Shown: positions 41,557-50,589 of the stretch, one piece after another
Numbering within the stretch: the first letter of the stretch is position 1
How the letters are laid out: the number at the start of each line of letters is the position of its first letter
Assembly: GCF_001429545.1 (NCBI RefSeq)
Contig: NZ_LMSP01000024.1
Span: 1,674-52,387, forward strand
Direction of reading: 5' to 3'
From: Paenibacillus sp. Soil787
GTDB taxonomy: Bacteria; Bacillota; Bacilli; Paenibacillales; NBRC-103111
Length of the DNA stretch: 50,714 nucleotides
The notes under the pieces: generated by a model
What the model saw: only the letters and a program-made list of their open reading frames with translations
What the model was told of the DNA's origin: nothing
Database searches by the model: none
Position numbers and translations under genes: made by a program

Positions 41557-42024
41557 CTATTGAATACTGCCGGACACAGCAGTACTTGATGACAGCTCTG
41601 AAGTACAGAACTTACAACGTGTAGCTTGTACGGGAATTTCGGACAAGCAGTGCGGACAAGATTTGGTTGTTGCCGCTTTTTCTTTCGGCTCTTCCTTCTT
41701 GCGGAACTTGCTAAGCTGTCGGATAACAAGGAAAATGACAAAAGCAACAATTAGGAAGTCTAGGAAGGTCGAAATGAATTGTCCGTAATTAAAGGTAGGC
41801 GCACTTTTTTCAACCGCTTCTTTAAGGGTATCGTAATGAACGCCATTTAATGAAATAAAGAGATCATTGAACTTCACTTTGCCAATTAGCAGTCCAACAA
41901 TCGGCATAATTAAATCATTTACAATCGAAGTAATGACTTTCCCAAAAGCTCCTCCGATAATAACCCCAACAGCCAAATCTACCATGTTCCCTTTGAAAGC
42001 AAAATCTTTAAATTCCTTCAACAT
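41557..42024 (-). CDS. mscL: large-conductance mechanosensitive channel with C-terminal zinc ribbon
   Basis: The first ~110 residues are a normal MscL: MLKEFKDFAFKGNMVDLAVG, first helix, GGAFGKVITSIVNDLIMP, a short extracellular loop, and a second helix (FLDFLIVAFVIFLVIRQL). After KEEPKEK the protein adds a zinc ribbon of two knuckles, CPHC and CKFC ten residues apart, and a Ser-rich end, reaching 155 residues. MscL releases solutes during osmotic downshock. ATG 42024 matches the family start; the upstream residues in the longer frame are not conserved. The ribbon replaces the usual charged C-terminal helix. Confidence 0.94.
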   Translation of the reverse strand: MLKEFKDFAFKGNMVDLAVGVIIGGAFGKVITSIVNDLIMPIVGLLIGKVKFNDLFISLNGVHYDTLKEAVEKSAPTFNYGQFISTFLDFLIVAFVIFLVIRQLSKFRKKEEPKEKAATTKSCPHCLSEIPVQATRCKFCTSELSSSTAVSGSIQ

Positions 42025-42146
42025 CGCTTCGCTTACCCCCATGAGACAATCATTGTTAGTATTGTAGCATATTTGATTGGACCCAAACAATTGGCGGTAG
42101 GTTTCGGCTTATCCGTTCAAGGCAATTTTGAGCTATGGTGATTAAA

Positions 42147-43265
42147 TCAGGTTTGCTTAATGAAGATTTCGCTAAGCGCCTCGATTAATATGGTATGATC
42201 TTCCGACGTCCCAACTGAAATCCGCACATGATTAGGAAGGTTCCAAGCTCCGCCATAACGAATAATAATTCCTTTATTCATCAGCTTCTCATAGATGTTT
42301 TTAGCGTCCGGTCCAAGCTCAACCAATAGGAAATTACTCATGCTGCGTGTGAAATGCAATTCCATTCCCTGCAAGCTTTCATATAACTGCTCTCTCCCGC
42401 GAGCATTCATTTCACGTGTCGCATTAAGATGCTGATCATCCTTAATCGCCGCAGCAGCGCCAACTTGTGCTAGTGCATTCACATTGAATGGTTCTTTGAC
42501 CTGACGGATACTATGCAAAATACTTGCGGCCGCGATGCCATACCCAACACGTATGCCAGCCAATCCGTATATTTTGGAAAAGGTTTGTGTGACGACGATG
42601 GGGTAGCCCAAACGTACAAGCTCCAATCCATCACTATAATCATCCGCCGTTACAAAATGACTATAAGCTCCGTCAAAAATAACGAGAACATAAGAAGGGA
42701 GCTCATCCATAAGCCGATGTAAATCCTGTTTCTTCATATAAGTGCCTGTTGGATTGTTAGGTGAGCAAATATAAAGCAGCTTGGTTTGTTCCGTTACAGC
42801 AGCGAGAATATCGTCAACATCATAACGGTAATCTTCGCGAAGCGGTACTTGCACAACACGAGTGCCCATTAAATTAGCCCCGAATTCATATTCGCTAAAC
42901 GTTGGAGAAGGAACAATAATCTCATCCTCTGGTTCCAAGAATGTCTCCGAGATTAGCGTGATGAGTTCATCAGCCCCATTAGTTATGAGGACTTCATCCG
43001 AAGAAAACTGTAATTTCTCCGCAATTGCTCCCCTAAGATCAACTGTGTCGGCGTCGGGGTAACGATGGATATCTGTCAGATAAGATTGAATGGCTGTTAG
43101 TGCCAGTGGTGAAGGGCCGATAGGATTTTCATTAGAAGCAAGCTTGGTGACCTTTTCGATACCTAATTCTCGTTGAACTTCCCAAATGGGTTTCCCGGGA
43201 GAGTAAGGTTTCATGCGTGAAAGGACGCTGCGAGGGCGAATGTGTGAAATTGTCCGACTCATCAT
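42147..43265 (-). CDS. hisC: histidinol-phosphate aminotransferase
   Basis: The 372-residue class I/II aminotransferase has KLASNENPIGPSP, the YPD segment, SPNNPTGTY, and the PLP lysine in QTFSKIYGLAGIRVGYG. Sequence style is that of HisC, but many HisC paralogues use aromatic amino acids, and no other histidine gene is near. It may therefore serve in Tyr/Phe synthesis. ATG 43265 has AGGAG five bases upstream. It diverges from the CHASE3 kinase gene. Confidence 0.85.
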   Translation of the reverse strand: MMSRTISHIRPRSVLSRMKPYSPGKPIWEVQRELGIEKVTKLASNENPIGPSPLALTAIQSYLTDIHRYPDADTVDLRGAIAEKLQFSSDEVLITNGADELITLISETFLEPEDEIIVPSPTFSEYEFGANLMGTRVVQVPLREDYRYDVDDILAAVTEQTKLLYICSPNNPTGTYMKKQDLHRLMDELPSYVLVIFDGAYSHFVTADDYSDGLELVRLGYPIVVTQTFSKIYGLAGIRVGYGIAAASILHSIRQVKEPFNVNALAQVGAAAAIKDDQHLNATREMNARGREQLYESLQGMELHFTRSMSNFLLVELGPDAKNIYEKLMNKGIIIRYGGAWNLPNHVRISVGTSEDHTILIEALSEIFIKQT

Positions 43266-43306
43266 AATCACTCCTATTTCATTTAAATTAGATTATTTTA
43301 ACGCGT

Positions 43307-43319
43307 TACTATAATAGTA
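43307..43319. promoter_or_regulatory. perfect inverted repeat in divergent promoter region
   Basis: TACTATAATAGTA is a 6-1-6 perfect palindrome 42 bp before hisC and 115 bp before the CHASE3 kinase gene. It overlaps -10-like sequence on both strands. Confidence 0.4.
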
Positions 43320-43433
43320 CATTAACTCGGTAAAGTAGTAAAGTACATATAATCTCCATATCCCATTTTTTGGAGAACATAGTATAATACCCGTATAAAG
43401 AAAATTCTTACTAAGGGAAGGGACTGCAGCAAG

Positions 43434-46118
43434 ATGGGGAAAAATAGATTCGGTATCCGTTCTAAGATTATGATTGGGTATATGTTCATCATTGTCTGTT
43501 TAACCATTTCATTTGTATTAGTTAATTCTCAGGTGATCTCTATGCAGAAAGATAGAAATTATATCATCGAGCATGATTTTGCTGTCCATAATGAAACGAA
43601 TCGTATCGAAAAATATGTGATGGATATGGAAAGCGGTCAGCGGGGCTATTTACTTACGGGTGTTCTCAGCTATTTAGAACCATACAATGTAGGAGAGTCG
43701 AAATGGAGGGAATCCTACAGCCGTCTCAGCCAGCTAACTCGAGATAATCCTATACAGGAGCAAAATCTTTCTTCCATTAAGGCGTCAATCGAACGGTGGC
43801 TGCAGCAGAGCGTAGGAAACTCTCTATCTTCGAAGAGAAATAATAACGAAGCGTATTTTGATGATAATTTTTTACTAGGGAAGCAAATCATTGATGATGT
43901 ACGCTCACAATTGGATCGCTTTCGCAGCGTCGAAATGGGACTTACGAAGGAAAGAGCGGCGCACTTAGATGCACAGAATCAAATGCTTACCAAGTCTTTA
44001 TTCGTCATGTTAACGCTTGTCGTTATATTTTCTATGGCAGCTTCATTATTAATTTCCCGATCTATCGTAGGGACGATTAAACAAGTAACAAGAAGTATAA
44101 TGCATTTAAGCTCATCGAAGAGAGATCGTTCTAAACGTATACAAGTTACCATGAATGACGAGGTGAAAGATCTTGCGGAAGCAACGAATGTTCTGCTTGA
44201 GAATCAAGAAGAGATGGAATGGCAGCAGCGAAAATTAACGGAAGTCGTTCATATGCTTCAAGGGATTTCAGATCTGGAAACACTTGGTAAGTCCTTTATT
44301 AGTAAAGCGGCTGAGCTGTTTGATGCTTCTTTCGGTCTTCTTTATCTTCGTTCTTCTTATGAAGGCCAGGATTCTATGGTTAAGTTGGCTTCTTATGCGG
44401 CTGTGGGAGGGAGTGATAGCATTGGGGTTCGTCACTTCCAATTGGGTGAAGGACTAGTCGGTCAATGTGCGGTAGAGAAGCGGATGTTTCACCTAACCAA
44501 AGTACCTGATAATTACATTACCCTATCGTCAGGACTCGGAGCGGCGAAGGCTCAAAGTGTTCTAATCGTACCCATTTTACATAACAATGAAGTTATTGCT
44601 GTCATGGAGCTGGCCTCCTTTGATAAATTTACTCCGCTGCAGCTCGAGCTGCTTGAAGATATTCTCGAAGTATTAGGTACAATTGTACATAGTGTGCAAA
44701 CGCGTGTTGAAGTTGAGCGGCTTCTAAAAGAATACCAGATCATGACGGAAGAGCTTCAAACGCAACAAGAAGAACTGCACATGACGAATGAACAGTTAGA
44801 GGAACAGAATCGATATGCCGAAGAAAGGTCACGGGAACTAGAGAATATTAAAGCATCTTTTGAAGAACATGCGATTCAGCTGCAGCAAAGTTCTCAATAT
44901 AAATCGGAATTTTTGGCAAATATGTCACATGAACTCCGTACCCCATTAAATAGTGTGCTTATCCTTTCCCAAATGCTCCAAGAAAATAAGCAGGGCTCGT
45001 TGACCAAAGAAGAGCAAGAGTATGCCCGTGTTATTCATTCTTCAGGGAATGATCTTCTGCATCTGATTAACGATATTCTTGATCTATCCAAGGTCGAAGC
45101 TGGCAAATTAGATATTCATGTCTGTGAAATGAATGTATCAGAGCTTCCAGATATATTGCGAAGTCAATTTGATAAGGTGGCCGAACAGCAAAATCTCACT
45201 TTCAGCATCGTACGCGATTCACAGGTGCCAGACATTTTCTATACAGATGAACAACGATTATCCCAAATTATTAAAAATTTACTCTCGAATGCCTTTAAAT
45301 TTACACATAAGGGCTCCGTTCAGGTGAATTTGAGTATGTGCAGCGGGGAGCAGATTAGAGAGTTTCTACCTTTGGCTAAACATAAACAAGTTCTGGCTAT
45401 ATCCGTAAAAGATACAGGGATTGGGATATCTCCTGAGAAGCAGCAATTGATCTTTGAACCGTTTCGCCAGGCGGATGGAACAACGAATCGTAAATACGGA
45501 GGGACAGGCCTTGGGTTATCAATAAGCCGTGAATTAGCTCGTCTTCTTGGTGGCCGGGTTATCATGCAAAGCGAAGAGGGAGTTGGAAGTGCCTTCACGC
45601 TTTATGTTCCATCATTAGAGCAATTCTTTAACGAGACTGAATCTATGCAGAAGGAAGCTGCAGCTGCGTCTTCCCCGATGATAAGTGACTTTCTGCTTAG
45701 GGATGCCTATAAGAAGGCTGCTGATCCAGCAGAGAGGAACAATTTCAGCGGAAGAAAAGTACTTGTCGTCGATGATGACGTTCGGAATGTGTTCGCTCTA
45801 AGCAATGCTTTTGAGAAAGAAGGCATACTGGTTAGTGTTGCTCATAATGGTCAAGAATGTTTGGATATCATGAAAAAAGATCAAGGTATCGACCTCATAC
45901 TAATGGATATCATGATGCCTGTTATGGATGGCTACGAAGCCATGCGAATGATTAGGAAAGATGCCCGTTTTGAGAAAGTGCCGATTATTGCATTGACTGC
46001 CAAGGCAATGAAACAGGATAGGGACATTTGCTTGCAAGCGGGAGCCTCCGATTATATTAGCAAGCCGCTTAATTTAAGCCAATTGCTGTCCCTGATGCGT
46101 GTATGGCTGACCAAATAG
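43434..46118 (+). CDS. hybrid sensor histidine kinase: CHASE3-HAMP-GAF-HisKA-HATPase-REC
   Basis: The 894-residue protein has a helix near 12-32, a CHASE3 extracellular sensor (about 35-175, with MDMESGQRGYLLTG), a second helix (about 182-204), HAMP, a GAF domain (about 275-420), a coiled coil (about 425-480), HisKA with MSHELRTPLNS, HATPase_c with NLLSNAFKFT, DTGIGISPEKQ and GGTGLGLSISREL, and a C-terminal receiver with VLVVDDDVRN and LMDIMMPVMDGYE. This is the architecture of large stress and biofilm kinases with an internal phosphorelay. No partner regulator is adjacent, so output is unknown. Confidence 0.93.
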   Translation: MGKNRFGIRSKIMIGYMFIIVCLTISFVLVNSQVISMQKDRNYIIEHDFAVHNETNRIEKYVMDMESGQRGYLLTGVLSYLEPYNVGESKWRESYSRLSQLTRDNPIQEQNLSSIKASIERWLQQSVGNSLSSKRNNNEAYFDDNFLLGKQIIDDVRSQLDRFRSVEMGLTKERAAHLDAQNQMLTKSLFVMLTLVVIFSMAASLLISRSIVGTIKQVTRSIMHLSSSKRDRSKRIQVTMNDEVKDLAEATNVLLENQEEMEWQQRKLTEVVHMLQGISDLETLGKSFISKAAELFDASFGLLYLRSSYEGQDSMVKLASYAAVGGSDSIGVRHFQLGEGLVGQCAVEKRMFHLTKVPDNYITLSSGLGAAKAQSVLIVPILHNNEVIAVMELASFDKFTPLQLELLEDILEVLGTIVHSVQTRVEVERLLKEYQIMTEELQTQQEELHMTNEQLEEQNRYAEERSRELENIKASFEEHAIQLQQSSQYKSEFLANMSHELRTPLNSVLILSQMLQENKQGSLTKEEQEYARVIHSSGNDLLHLINDILDLSKVEAGKLDIHVCEMNVSELPDILRSQFDKVAEQQNLTFSIVRDSQVPDIFYTDEQRLSQIIKNLLSNAFKFTHKGSVQVNLSMCSGEQIREFLPLAKHKQVLAISVKDTGIGISPEKQQLIFEPFRQADGTTNRKYGGTGLGLSISRELARLLGGRVIMQSEEGVGSAFTLYVPSLEQFFNETESMQKEAAAASSPMISDFLLRDAYKKAADPAERNNFSGRKVLVVDDDVRNVFALSNAFEKEGILVSVAHNGQECLDIMKKDQGIDLILMDIMMPVMDGYEAMRMIRKDARFEKVPIIALTAKAMKQDRDICLQAGASDYISKPLNLSQLLSLMRVWLTK

Positions 46119-46121
46119 AAA

Positions 46122-46167
46122 GACCTTTGACCCTATCCATTTTGGATGCGGTCAAAGGTCCTTTTTT
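46122..46167. terminator. bidirectional terminator
   Basis: GACCTTTGACC (46122-46132) pairs perfectly with GGTCAAAGGTC (46150-46160), followed by CTTTTTTTAT. It also ends the convergent 5'-nucleotidase gene. Confidence 0.9.
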
Positions 46168-48317
46168 TATTTCTTCAAATCCAAACGCACATCGCGACCA
46201 TCGTCCTTAACAGACAGTTCTTTACCAGCAGCTTTTAGGGAATTGGCGTACTTCACCCAAGCGTCCAGCATGATTGCGCCGTCTTTCCAATCCTTCACTT
46301 CACCAAATACCGTAAAGCCATCGCCACTGCCAGTTGCCATGAAATCATTGGTTGTTACTTTGAATGTGCGATCTGTATTCAACTTGCCATCGACATAGAT
46401 TGGAGTGCCATCTACCAAGGTGATCTTGGAATATTTCTCACCGAGTGGCTTCGTGCTGTCCCATTCTACTTTCAAACCTGAGAATTGAATAGCCGGAAGA
46501 TTGGTATACTTGTCCGTAACTTCGAGTGCTTTTTTGATTTGTGCAGCAGTCATTGTACCCGTAACGTTGTAATTGCCGAAAGGGAATACTTCAAACATTT
46601 TGCCGTACGTCAGCTCACCTTTGTCTACATCAGCGCGAATACCGCCAATATTAGTGAAGGCGATGTCGGATTTCTCGGAAGCACGCATAGCATCAGTGAT
46701 ACTGTTTCCTAATTGGGAAGCTCCGTCACGATCAACTCCGCCATTGACAGCAAAACGGAAAGATTTACGAGTTAGCGGTTCTGCAGCAACAACTTCAACT
46801 TCTCCGGATTTCGCCGAAATTTTGGCTTTATAATCTTCAACCGTTTGGTGAATCTTCGCGTCGGCTGTCGTCAGGTTCGTATATGTTTCAAGCAAGCTTG
46901 CATTCGAGGATACGACTTGCTTCGTGGATTTGTCTACAAACAGTTGAATATGCCCAACCGCATATAGCCAGCTTTGTGCCTCAACAACAGGAATGCCATT
47001 CACGATACCGGCAACACGCATGTGGGAATGACCGCCAACAATCGCATCAAGGGTACCATTCCCAGTGCCTTTTGCAAGATCAGCAAGCTCGCTAATGATT
47101 TCAGCAGACTTTTGGTTTTGCTCACCAGGTAGGTGAGAGGTAACCATAATGATGTCTACACCTTTAGCACGAAGCTCAGCAGACAATTCTTTAGCCATTG
47201 GAACTGGATTTACAAAGGAAAGGCCTTCAATGTTTGTTGATTTCGTAGTTGTTGTAGTTTGTGGCGTTGCGAAGCCGATGATACCGATTTTCAGGCCATC
47301 TTTTTCAACGATGACATAAGGCTGTGTCCAGTTAACGCGTTTACCCGTTTTATCATCAATAATATTAGCCCCGAGAATAGGAAATTTAGCTTTCTTAATA
47401 TTGTCGATCAGAACGTCGCGACCGAAGTCGAACTCATGGTTTCCGATAGCCGCGGCATCATATTGCACTTGCGCCATCGTATCCATCACGGATTGACCAT
47501 TCGTCGTATTGGAGATCAGCGTACCTTGCCATGCGTCACCGCCGTCAACAACGACCGTTCCTTTTGGATTGACAGCACGGAAATCGGTCACGATACCGCC
47601 GAGTGTTTCGATGCCGCCTTGACCTTGATTGCGCTTTTTATCGAAGCCGACTTCGATTTTGCCGTGAATATCGTTCGTTGTTAAAATATCAACCACTTTA
47701 AATAAAATAGGTTTAAGCGCCTTGGCTACTTCATCACGCGTTACTTCCGCAGAAGGGTTGAAGTTACCGTCAAGGGTAGGTGTGAAAATTCCGCTGATAA
47801 CGGCATAAGCGACATAAGGGCGGGATTCTTTAGCGATGGATGAGGAATCTTTGAAGTAGTTCAACACATTCTCGTTCACTTTTGGCAGTTGGCCGCCAGT
47901 TACGACTTTAACGATCAACTCAGCAAGCTCTTGACGAGTAACGGCGGCATTCGGGTGAAATGTACCGTCAGCAAAGCCGCTAATGAGTTTAGCTGCAACG
48001 GCGTTCGCAAACGCTTGTTTTTGCCAATTCGCAAGATCCGTGAACGTGACAGAACCAAGATCTGCACTTTTCAGCTTGGCAGCACGGTTAATCATGGTTA
48101 CCACTTCAGCACGAGTAGCGGCATTTCCACCACGGTAGTCCGTATCTCCGTAGCCCTCAACAGCGCCGTTATCAATGGCAAGACGCATATCTGATTTCAT
48201 TGAAACGGGAGAAGAGGGTGCTGCTGTTTCGGCAAATGCTAATCTGCTAGCGAAAGAGCTAGTAAGAACGGTAACAAGAGCGAGAGCAGTAAGGCGGGTA
48301 GTCAATGTTTTTTTCAT
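46167..48317 (-). CDS. S-layer-anchored 5'-nucleotidase/metallophosphatase
   Basis: A signal peptide ending AFAE is followed by three SLH repeats (about 40-210; FTDLANWQKQAFANAVAAKL, GFADGTFHPNAAVTRQELAE), which bind pyruvylated secondary wall polymer. Then comes the metallophosphoesterase domain with TNDIHGK, DGGDAWQGT, GNHEFDFGRD and GGHSH, and the 5_nucleotid_C domain with FTNIGGIRADVDKGELTYGK. It should release nucleosides and phosphate from nucleotides at the cell surface. GGAGG lies 11 bases before ATG 48317. The nearby adenosine deaminase could act on adenosine after uptake, but they are not in one operon. Confidence 0.95.
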   Translation of the reverse strand: MKKTLTTRLTALALVTVLTSSFASRLAFAETAAPSSPVSMKSDMRLAIDNGAVEGYGDTDYRGGNAATRAEVVTMINRAAKLKSADLGSVTFTDLANWQKQAFANAVAAKLISGFADGTFHPNAAVTRQELAELIVKVVTGGQLPKVNENVLNYFKDSSSIAKESRPYVAYAVISGIFTPTLDGNFNPSAEVTRDEVAKALKPILFKVVDILTTNDIHGKIEVGFDKKRNQGQGGIETLGGIVTDFRAVNPKGTVVVDGGDAWQGTLISNTTNGQSVMDTMAQVQYDAAAIGNHEFDFGRDVLIDNIKKAKFPILGANIIDDKTGKRVNWTQPYVIVEKDGLKIGIIGFATPQTTTTTKSTNIEGLSFVNPVPMAKELSAELRAKGVDIIMVTSHLPGEQNQKSAEIISELADLAKGTGNGTLDAIVGGHSHMRVAGIVNGIPVVEAQSWLYAVGHIQLFVDKSTKQVVSSNASLLETYTNLTTADAKIHQTVEDYKAKISAKSGEVEVVAAEPLTRKSFRFAVNGGVDRDGASQLGNSITDAMRASEKSDIAFTNIGGIRADVDKGELTYGKMFEVFPFGNYNVTGTMTAAQIKKALEVTDKYTNLPAIQFSGLKVEWDSTKPLGEKYSKITLVDGTPIYVDGKLNTDRTFKVTTNDFMATGSGDGFTVFGEVKDWKDGAIMLDAWVKYANSLKAAGKELSVKDDGRDVRLDLKK

Positions 48318-48347
48318 GCGTTAAAAATTCCTCCTTCAAATTAATAG

Positions 48348-48357
48348 AACCGCGGTT
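48348..48357. promoter_or_regulatory. palindrome upstream of the 5'-nucleotidase gene
   Basis: AACCGCGGTT is a perfect 10-bp palindrome 30 bp before the start codon, flanked by TTAATA and AATAA. It may be an operator. Confidence 0.3.
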
Positions 48358-48427
48358 AATAAACCCATCTATTAGTATAAGGGGAAATGGTAGATTTTGA
48401 GAAGTGAAGAAATTATTATGAAAGAAC

Positions 48428-48520
48428 CAAGGATAAACGACTCCGTCGTCCTTCGGGGACGAGCGCGTTTGTCAAGACTGATGACGCGAAGTGTAATAAA
48501 ACTTATACTTTCTTATCTAC
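48428..48520 (-). repeat. 93-bp dispersed repeat, copy 2
   Basis: Inverted copy of the element at 37183-37275, with the same length and the same three conserved blocks. The hairpin CGTCC-CCGAA-GGACG is stronger here than in copy 1. On the minus strand it lies just after the terminator of the 92-residue gene. Confidence 0.85.
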
Positions 48521-48558
48521 AAAAAAAGCCAGTAACCTTCCAAAGGCTACGTGGCTTG
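48521..48558 (-). terminator. Rho-independent terminator of the 92-residue gene
   Basis: On the minus strand AAGCCACGTAGCCTT pairs with AAGGTTACTGGCTT with small irregularities, followed by TTTTTTT. The stem overlaps the last codons of the gene. Confidence 0.75.
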
Positions 48559-48825
48559 ACGTTCCGTGTAAACTTCAAAATGATAGATGGTATTGCGTGT
48601 CAGTACCCGGAAATCCATTCCATCCCGATCTATTGCTTGAACTCTAGTTGTTTTGAAAGGTATATAGTGATGGACGCCTGATAGAATCATTGGGCACCCA
48701 ACTTCAGTAGGGTTCATTTCACGAAATGTTTGCCCTTGAATTTCATCAAAATTGAATCGTTCCGATCGATGCTTGGGTGTAATCCCATCCACTTCATAGA
48801 TTTGAAGAAGCTTTAGTAATCTCAT
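48547..48825 (-). CDS. 92-residue hypothetical protein
   Basis: ATG 48825 follows GGGGAG by eight bases, and the gene ends in its own terminator, so it is very likely real. The product is beta-rich and polar (GCPMILSGVHHYIPF, TTRVQAIDRDGMDFRVLTRN). I do not recognise the family. No signal peptide or membrane helix is seen. Confidence 0.7.
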   Translation of the reverse strand: MRLLKLLQIYEVDGITPKHRSERFNFDEIQGQTFREMNPTEVGCPMILSGVHHYIPFKTTRVQAIDRDGMDFRVLTRNTIYHFEVYTERQAT

Positions 48826-48988
48826 ATTTGTACTCCCCTACTTCATCTTCTTTCAACTCTAGTATACACTGACTTTGTTTCTAAGGCGAAATCTACGAAC
48901 CTAACATAAACCTAATAAAGTTCTGACACTTTCCTAGATTCCAAAATATACAATTGAATCAATTGATATTGGGGGTGTTGATGGGAAG

Positions 48989-49207
48989 ATGCACGCAAAA
49001 ATCCTTGTCGGGGAAAAAGAAGTTCTCATGTTTTTTGAATCTATGTATCAGGATCATTTGCAGATAGCGGCCCAAACTATAGTGAAGCATTTATCCAATG
49101 CTCAGGTGAGAAAAGTTTTTGATGATATTGGTTTGGTCAATATTACGAATAAAGAAATAACACTCTTCTCGTTGGATGGTGAAATGGAAACGCTTCGTAT
49201 CTCTTAA
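48989..49207 (+). CDS. 72-residue hypothetical protein
   Basis: A GGGGGTG stretch and GGGAAG precede ATG 48989. The short acidic/hydrophobic product (MFFESMYQDHLQIAAQTIVK, then a beta-like end TLFSLDGEMETLRIS) looks like a small cytoplasmic protein. Family not recognised. It is 69 bp before the VOC gene, which seems to have its own -10-like TACAAT. Confidence 0.6.
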   Translation: MHAKILVGEKEVLMFFESMYQDHLQIAAQTIVKHLSNAQVRKVFDDIGLVNITNKEITLFSLDGEMETLRIS

Positions 49208-49276
49208 AATCGGTCTAGTCCTCTCATGTTCTTTTCGTTACAATAGAAGGAGATGAATGGAGGAGGTTATGTACAG

Positions 49277-49666
49277 ATGGCAGTTTTGAAAATGGAGCAT
49301 GTCGGTGTGATGGTAGCGAACTTGGAAGCATCGATTCGTTTCTATGAAGATGTGATTGGACTTAAGCACAAGAGTACCTTGCTGCATACAAATGGTGTGA
49401 TCAAACTCGGTTTTCTTGGCTTTGAAGCATTGAATGAAACTGAAGTTGAATTAATAGAGGGTTATAACGCGGGTTTACCGCAAGAAGGCAAAGTTCATCA
49501 TTTGGCTTTTACTGTGGATAATATTGAAGCGGAATTTACAAGAATCAAAGGATTGGGAGTCGAACAGTTGGATGCTGAGATTACGCCCCTTCCGAATGGC
49601 TCCAGATACTTCTTCTTTAATGGTTTAGACGGAGAGCGTATCGAATTCTTTCAATCTACGCGTTGA
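49277..49666 (+). CDS. VOC family protein, glyoxalase I-like
   Basis: The 129-residue protein has the paired beta-alpha-beta-beta-beta modules of the vicinal oxygen chelate fold. Possible metal ligands are H in MEHVGVMV, E in ETEVELIEG, H in VHHLAFTV and E in GERIEFFQ, which fits lactoylglutathione lyase-type enzymes. Real substrate unknown (methylglyoxal adducts are possible). ATG 49277 has GGAGGAGG about ten bases upstream; an earlier in-frame ATG at 49253 lies before that site. Confidence 0.88.
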   Translation: MAVLKMEHVGVMVANLEASIRFYEDVIGLKHKSTLLHTNGVIKLGFLGFEALNETEVELIEGYNAGLPQEGKVHHLAFTVDNIEAEFTRIKGLGVEQLDAEITPLPNGSRYFFFNGLDGERIEFFQSTR

Positions 49667-49711
49667 TTCGTTGATAGATGGCTGTTATACAATGGAATTC
49701 TTATAAGCTTC

Positions 49712-49742
49712 AAAAGGATGCAGATGACTGCATCCTTTTTTT
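49712..49742 (+). terminator. Rho-independent terminator after the VOC gene
   Basis: AAAAGGATGCAG pairs with CTGCATCCTTTT around ATGA, followed by more T. Confidence 0.9.
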
Positions 49743-49760
49743 GACAGATAAGACTTCCAT

Positions 49761-49969
49761 GCCGCGTTGCGGCACCACTGACGAATGAAAATTTTAACTT
49801 GCAGGGCAGAATGTTTAAGTTCTCCACCGAGCTAATTCGTTAGGGTGAACTTTTTAAGCGCTCCGGCGAAGCACGCGTCGACGAGACCTAGCTGAGGAGT
49901 CGGAAAAAGCTTTTTCAGCCCTCAATCCAGACCTCATGCGCCGTAGTCGGCAGCTGAGAGGTCTTTTTT
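49761..49969 (+). ncRNA. structured noncoding stretch with several hairpins
   Basis: In 210 bp there are four strong structures: GCCGC-GTT-GCGGC (49761-49773); AAGTTC/GAACTT with inner ACC/GGT and a T-run (49817-49855); the perfect palindrome GAAAAAGCTTTTTC (49903-49916); and a terminator-like stem AGACCTC/GAGGTCT with inner GCCG/CGGC and TTTTTT (49929-49969). No open frame fits. It may be one or two small RNAs or stacked terminators shielding the rRNA promoter. Confidence 0.4.
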
Positions 49970-50006
49970 AACACACTAGAATTCTTTGGTTCTGATATAA
50001 GATATA

Positions 50007-50183
50007 CCTGCAATTGCGCAGGCATTTTTTCTTTAAAAAGCTCATATTCTTAAATTCCTGCAATTGTGCAGGCTTTTAGGCCTTTTTTTAATTTCAGGAT
50101 GGAAAAGTTAAGATTTCCTGCATATTAGCAGGCTTTCCCACTTCCGAAACAAGATTTAACAAAATACCTGCACTTTCGCAATT
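50007..50183. repeat. four CCTGC hairpins at 50-60 bp spacing
   Basis: CCTGCAATTGCGCAGG (50007), CCTGCAATTGTGCAGG (50057), CCTGCATATTAGCAGG (50117) and a decayed CCTGCACTTTCGCA (50167) form short stem-loops, the first three followed by pyrimidine-rich DNA. The intervening sequences differ. Confidence 0.75.
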
Positions 50184-50571
50184 ATTTTAGACTGTTGAAC
50201 AATAGTTCTCCTCGAACATTGGTGAAGCCCCTTAGGGGATTCAGCTGCTAGAACGCTAAAAGCTCCTTGTACACCCACGAACAGTAAGTAGTCCTTTTAT
50301 ACCCAACATCCATTTCTACTTTATGTACAAAAAAGGGTTTTATCTAAGGCCAAAGGTGCAGCCTGAGGTTTCTTCATTTGGAATTTCTGTAGGAACAATT
50401 CAAAACAGTTGCAATTGTGGAACATTTCCAAAAGGGTTGTAATTGGTTTCTCTACGTGTTACATTATTCCTCGTTGCTTTGAAGCGGCAAATCGCCATGA
50501 GTCATTAAATGGAACTTGCATTCAAACAGCAATCTATGTTACTATAGATTTCCGACAGAGAGCGACAGAAA
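50184..50571. other. rRNA upstream region, no gene seen
   Basis: AT-rich with a small CCCC-TTA-GGGG hairpin near 50230 and TTGCAT/ACTATAG at 50516-50547, which could be a weak upstream rRNA promoter. Frames here lack ribosome sites. Confidence 0.4.
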
Positions 50572-50589
50572 TTGACAAGAAAAAAGTGC

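Noticed and set aside
42147..43265. Histidine biosynthesis locus
   Set aside because: Only a hisC-like gene is present; no other his gene lies within the window, so no pathway locus is claimed.
49817..49969. T-box riboswitch
   Set aside because: AGGGTGAAC resembles the T-box core only partly; no specifier loop is visible and no tRNA synthetase or amino acid gene follows.
50007..50183. CRISPR array
   Set aside because: Repeats are only 16 bp and palindromic, spacing is uneven, just four units occur, and no cas gene is near.
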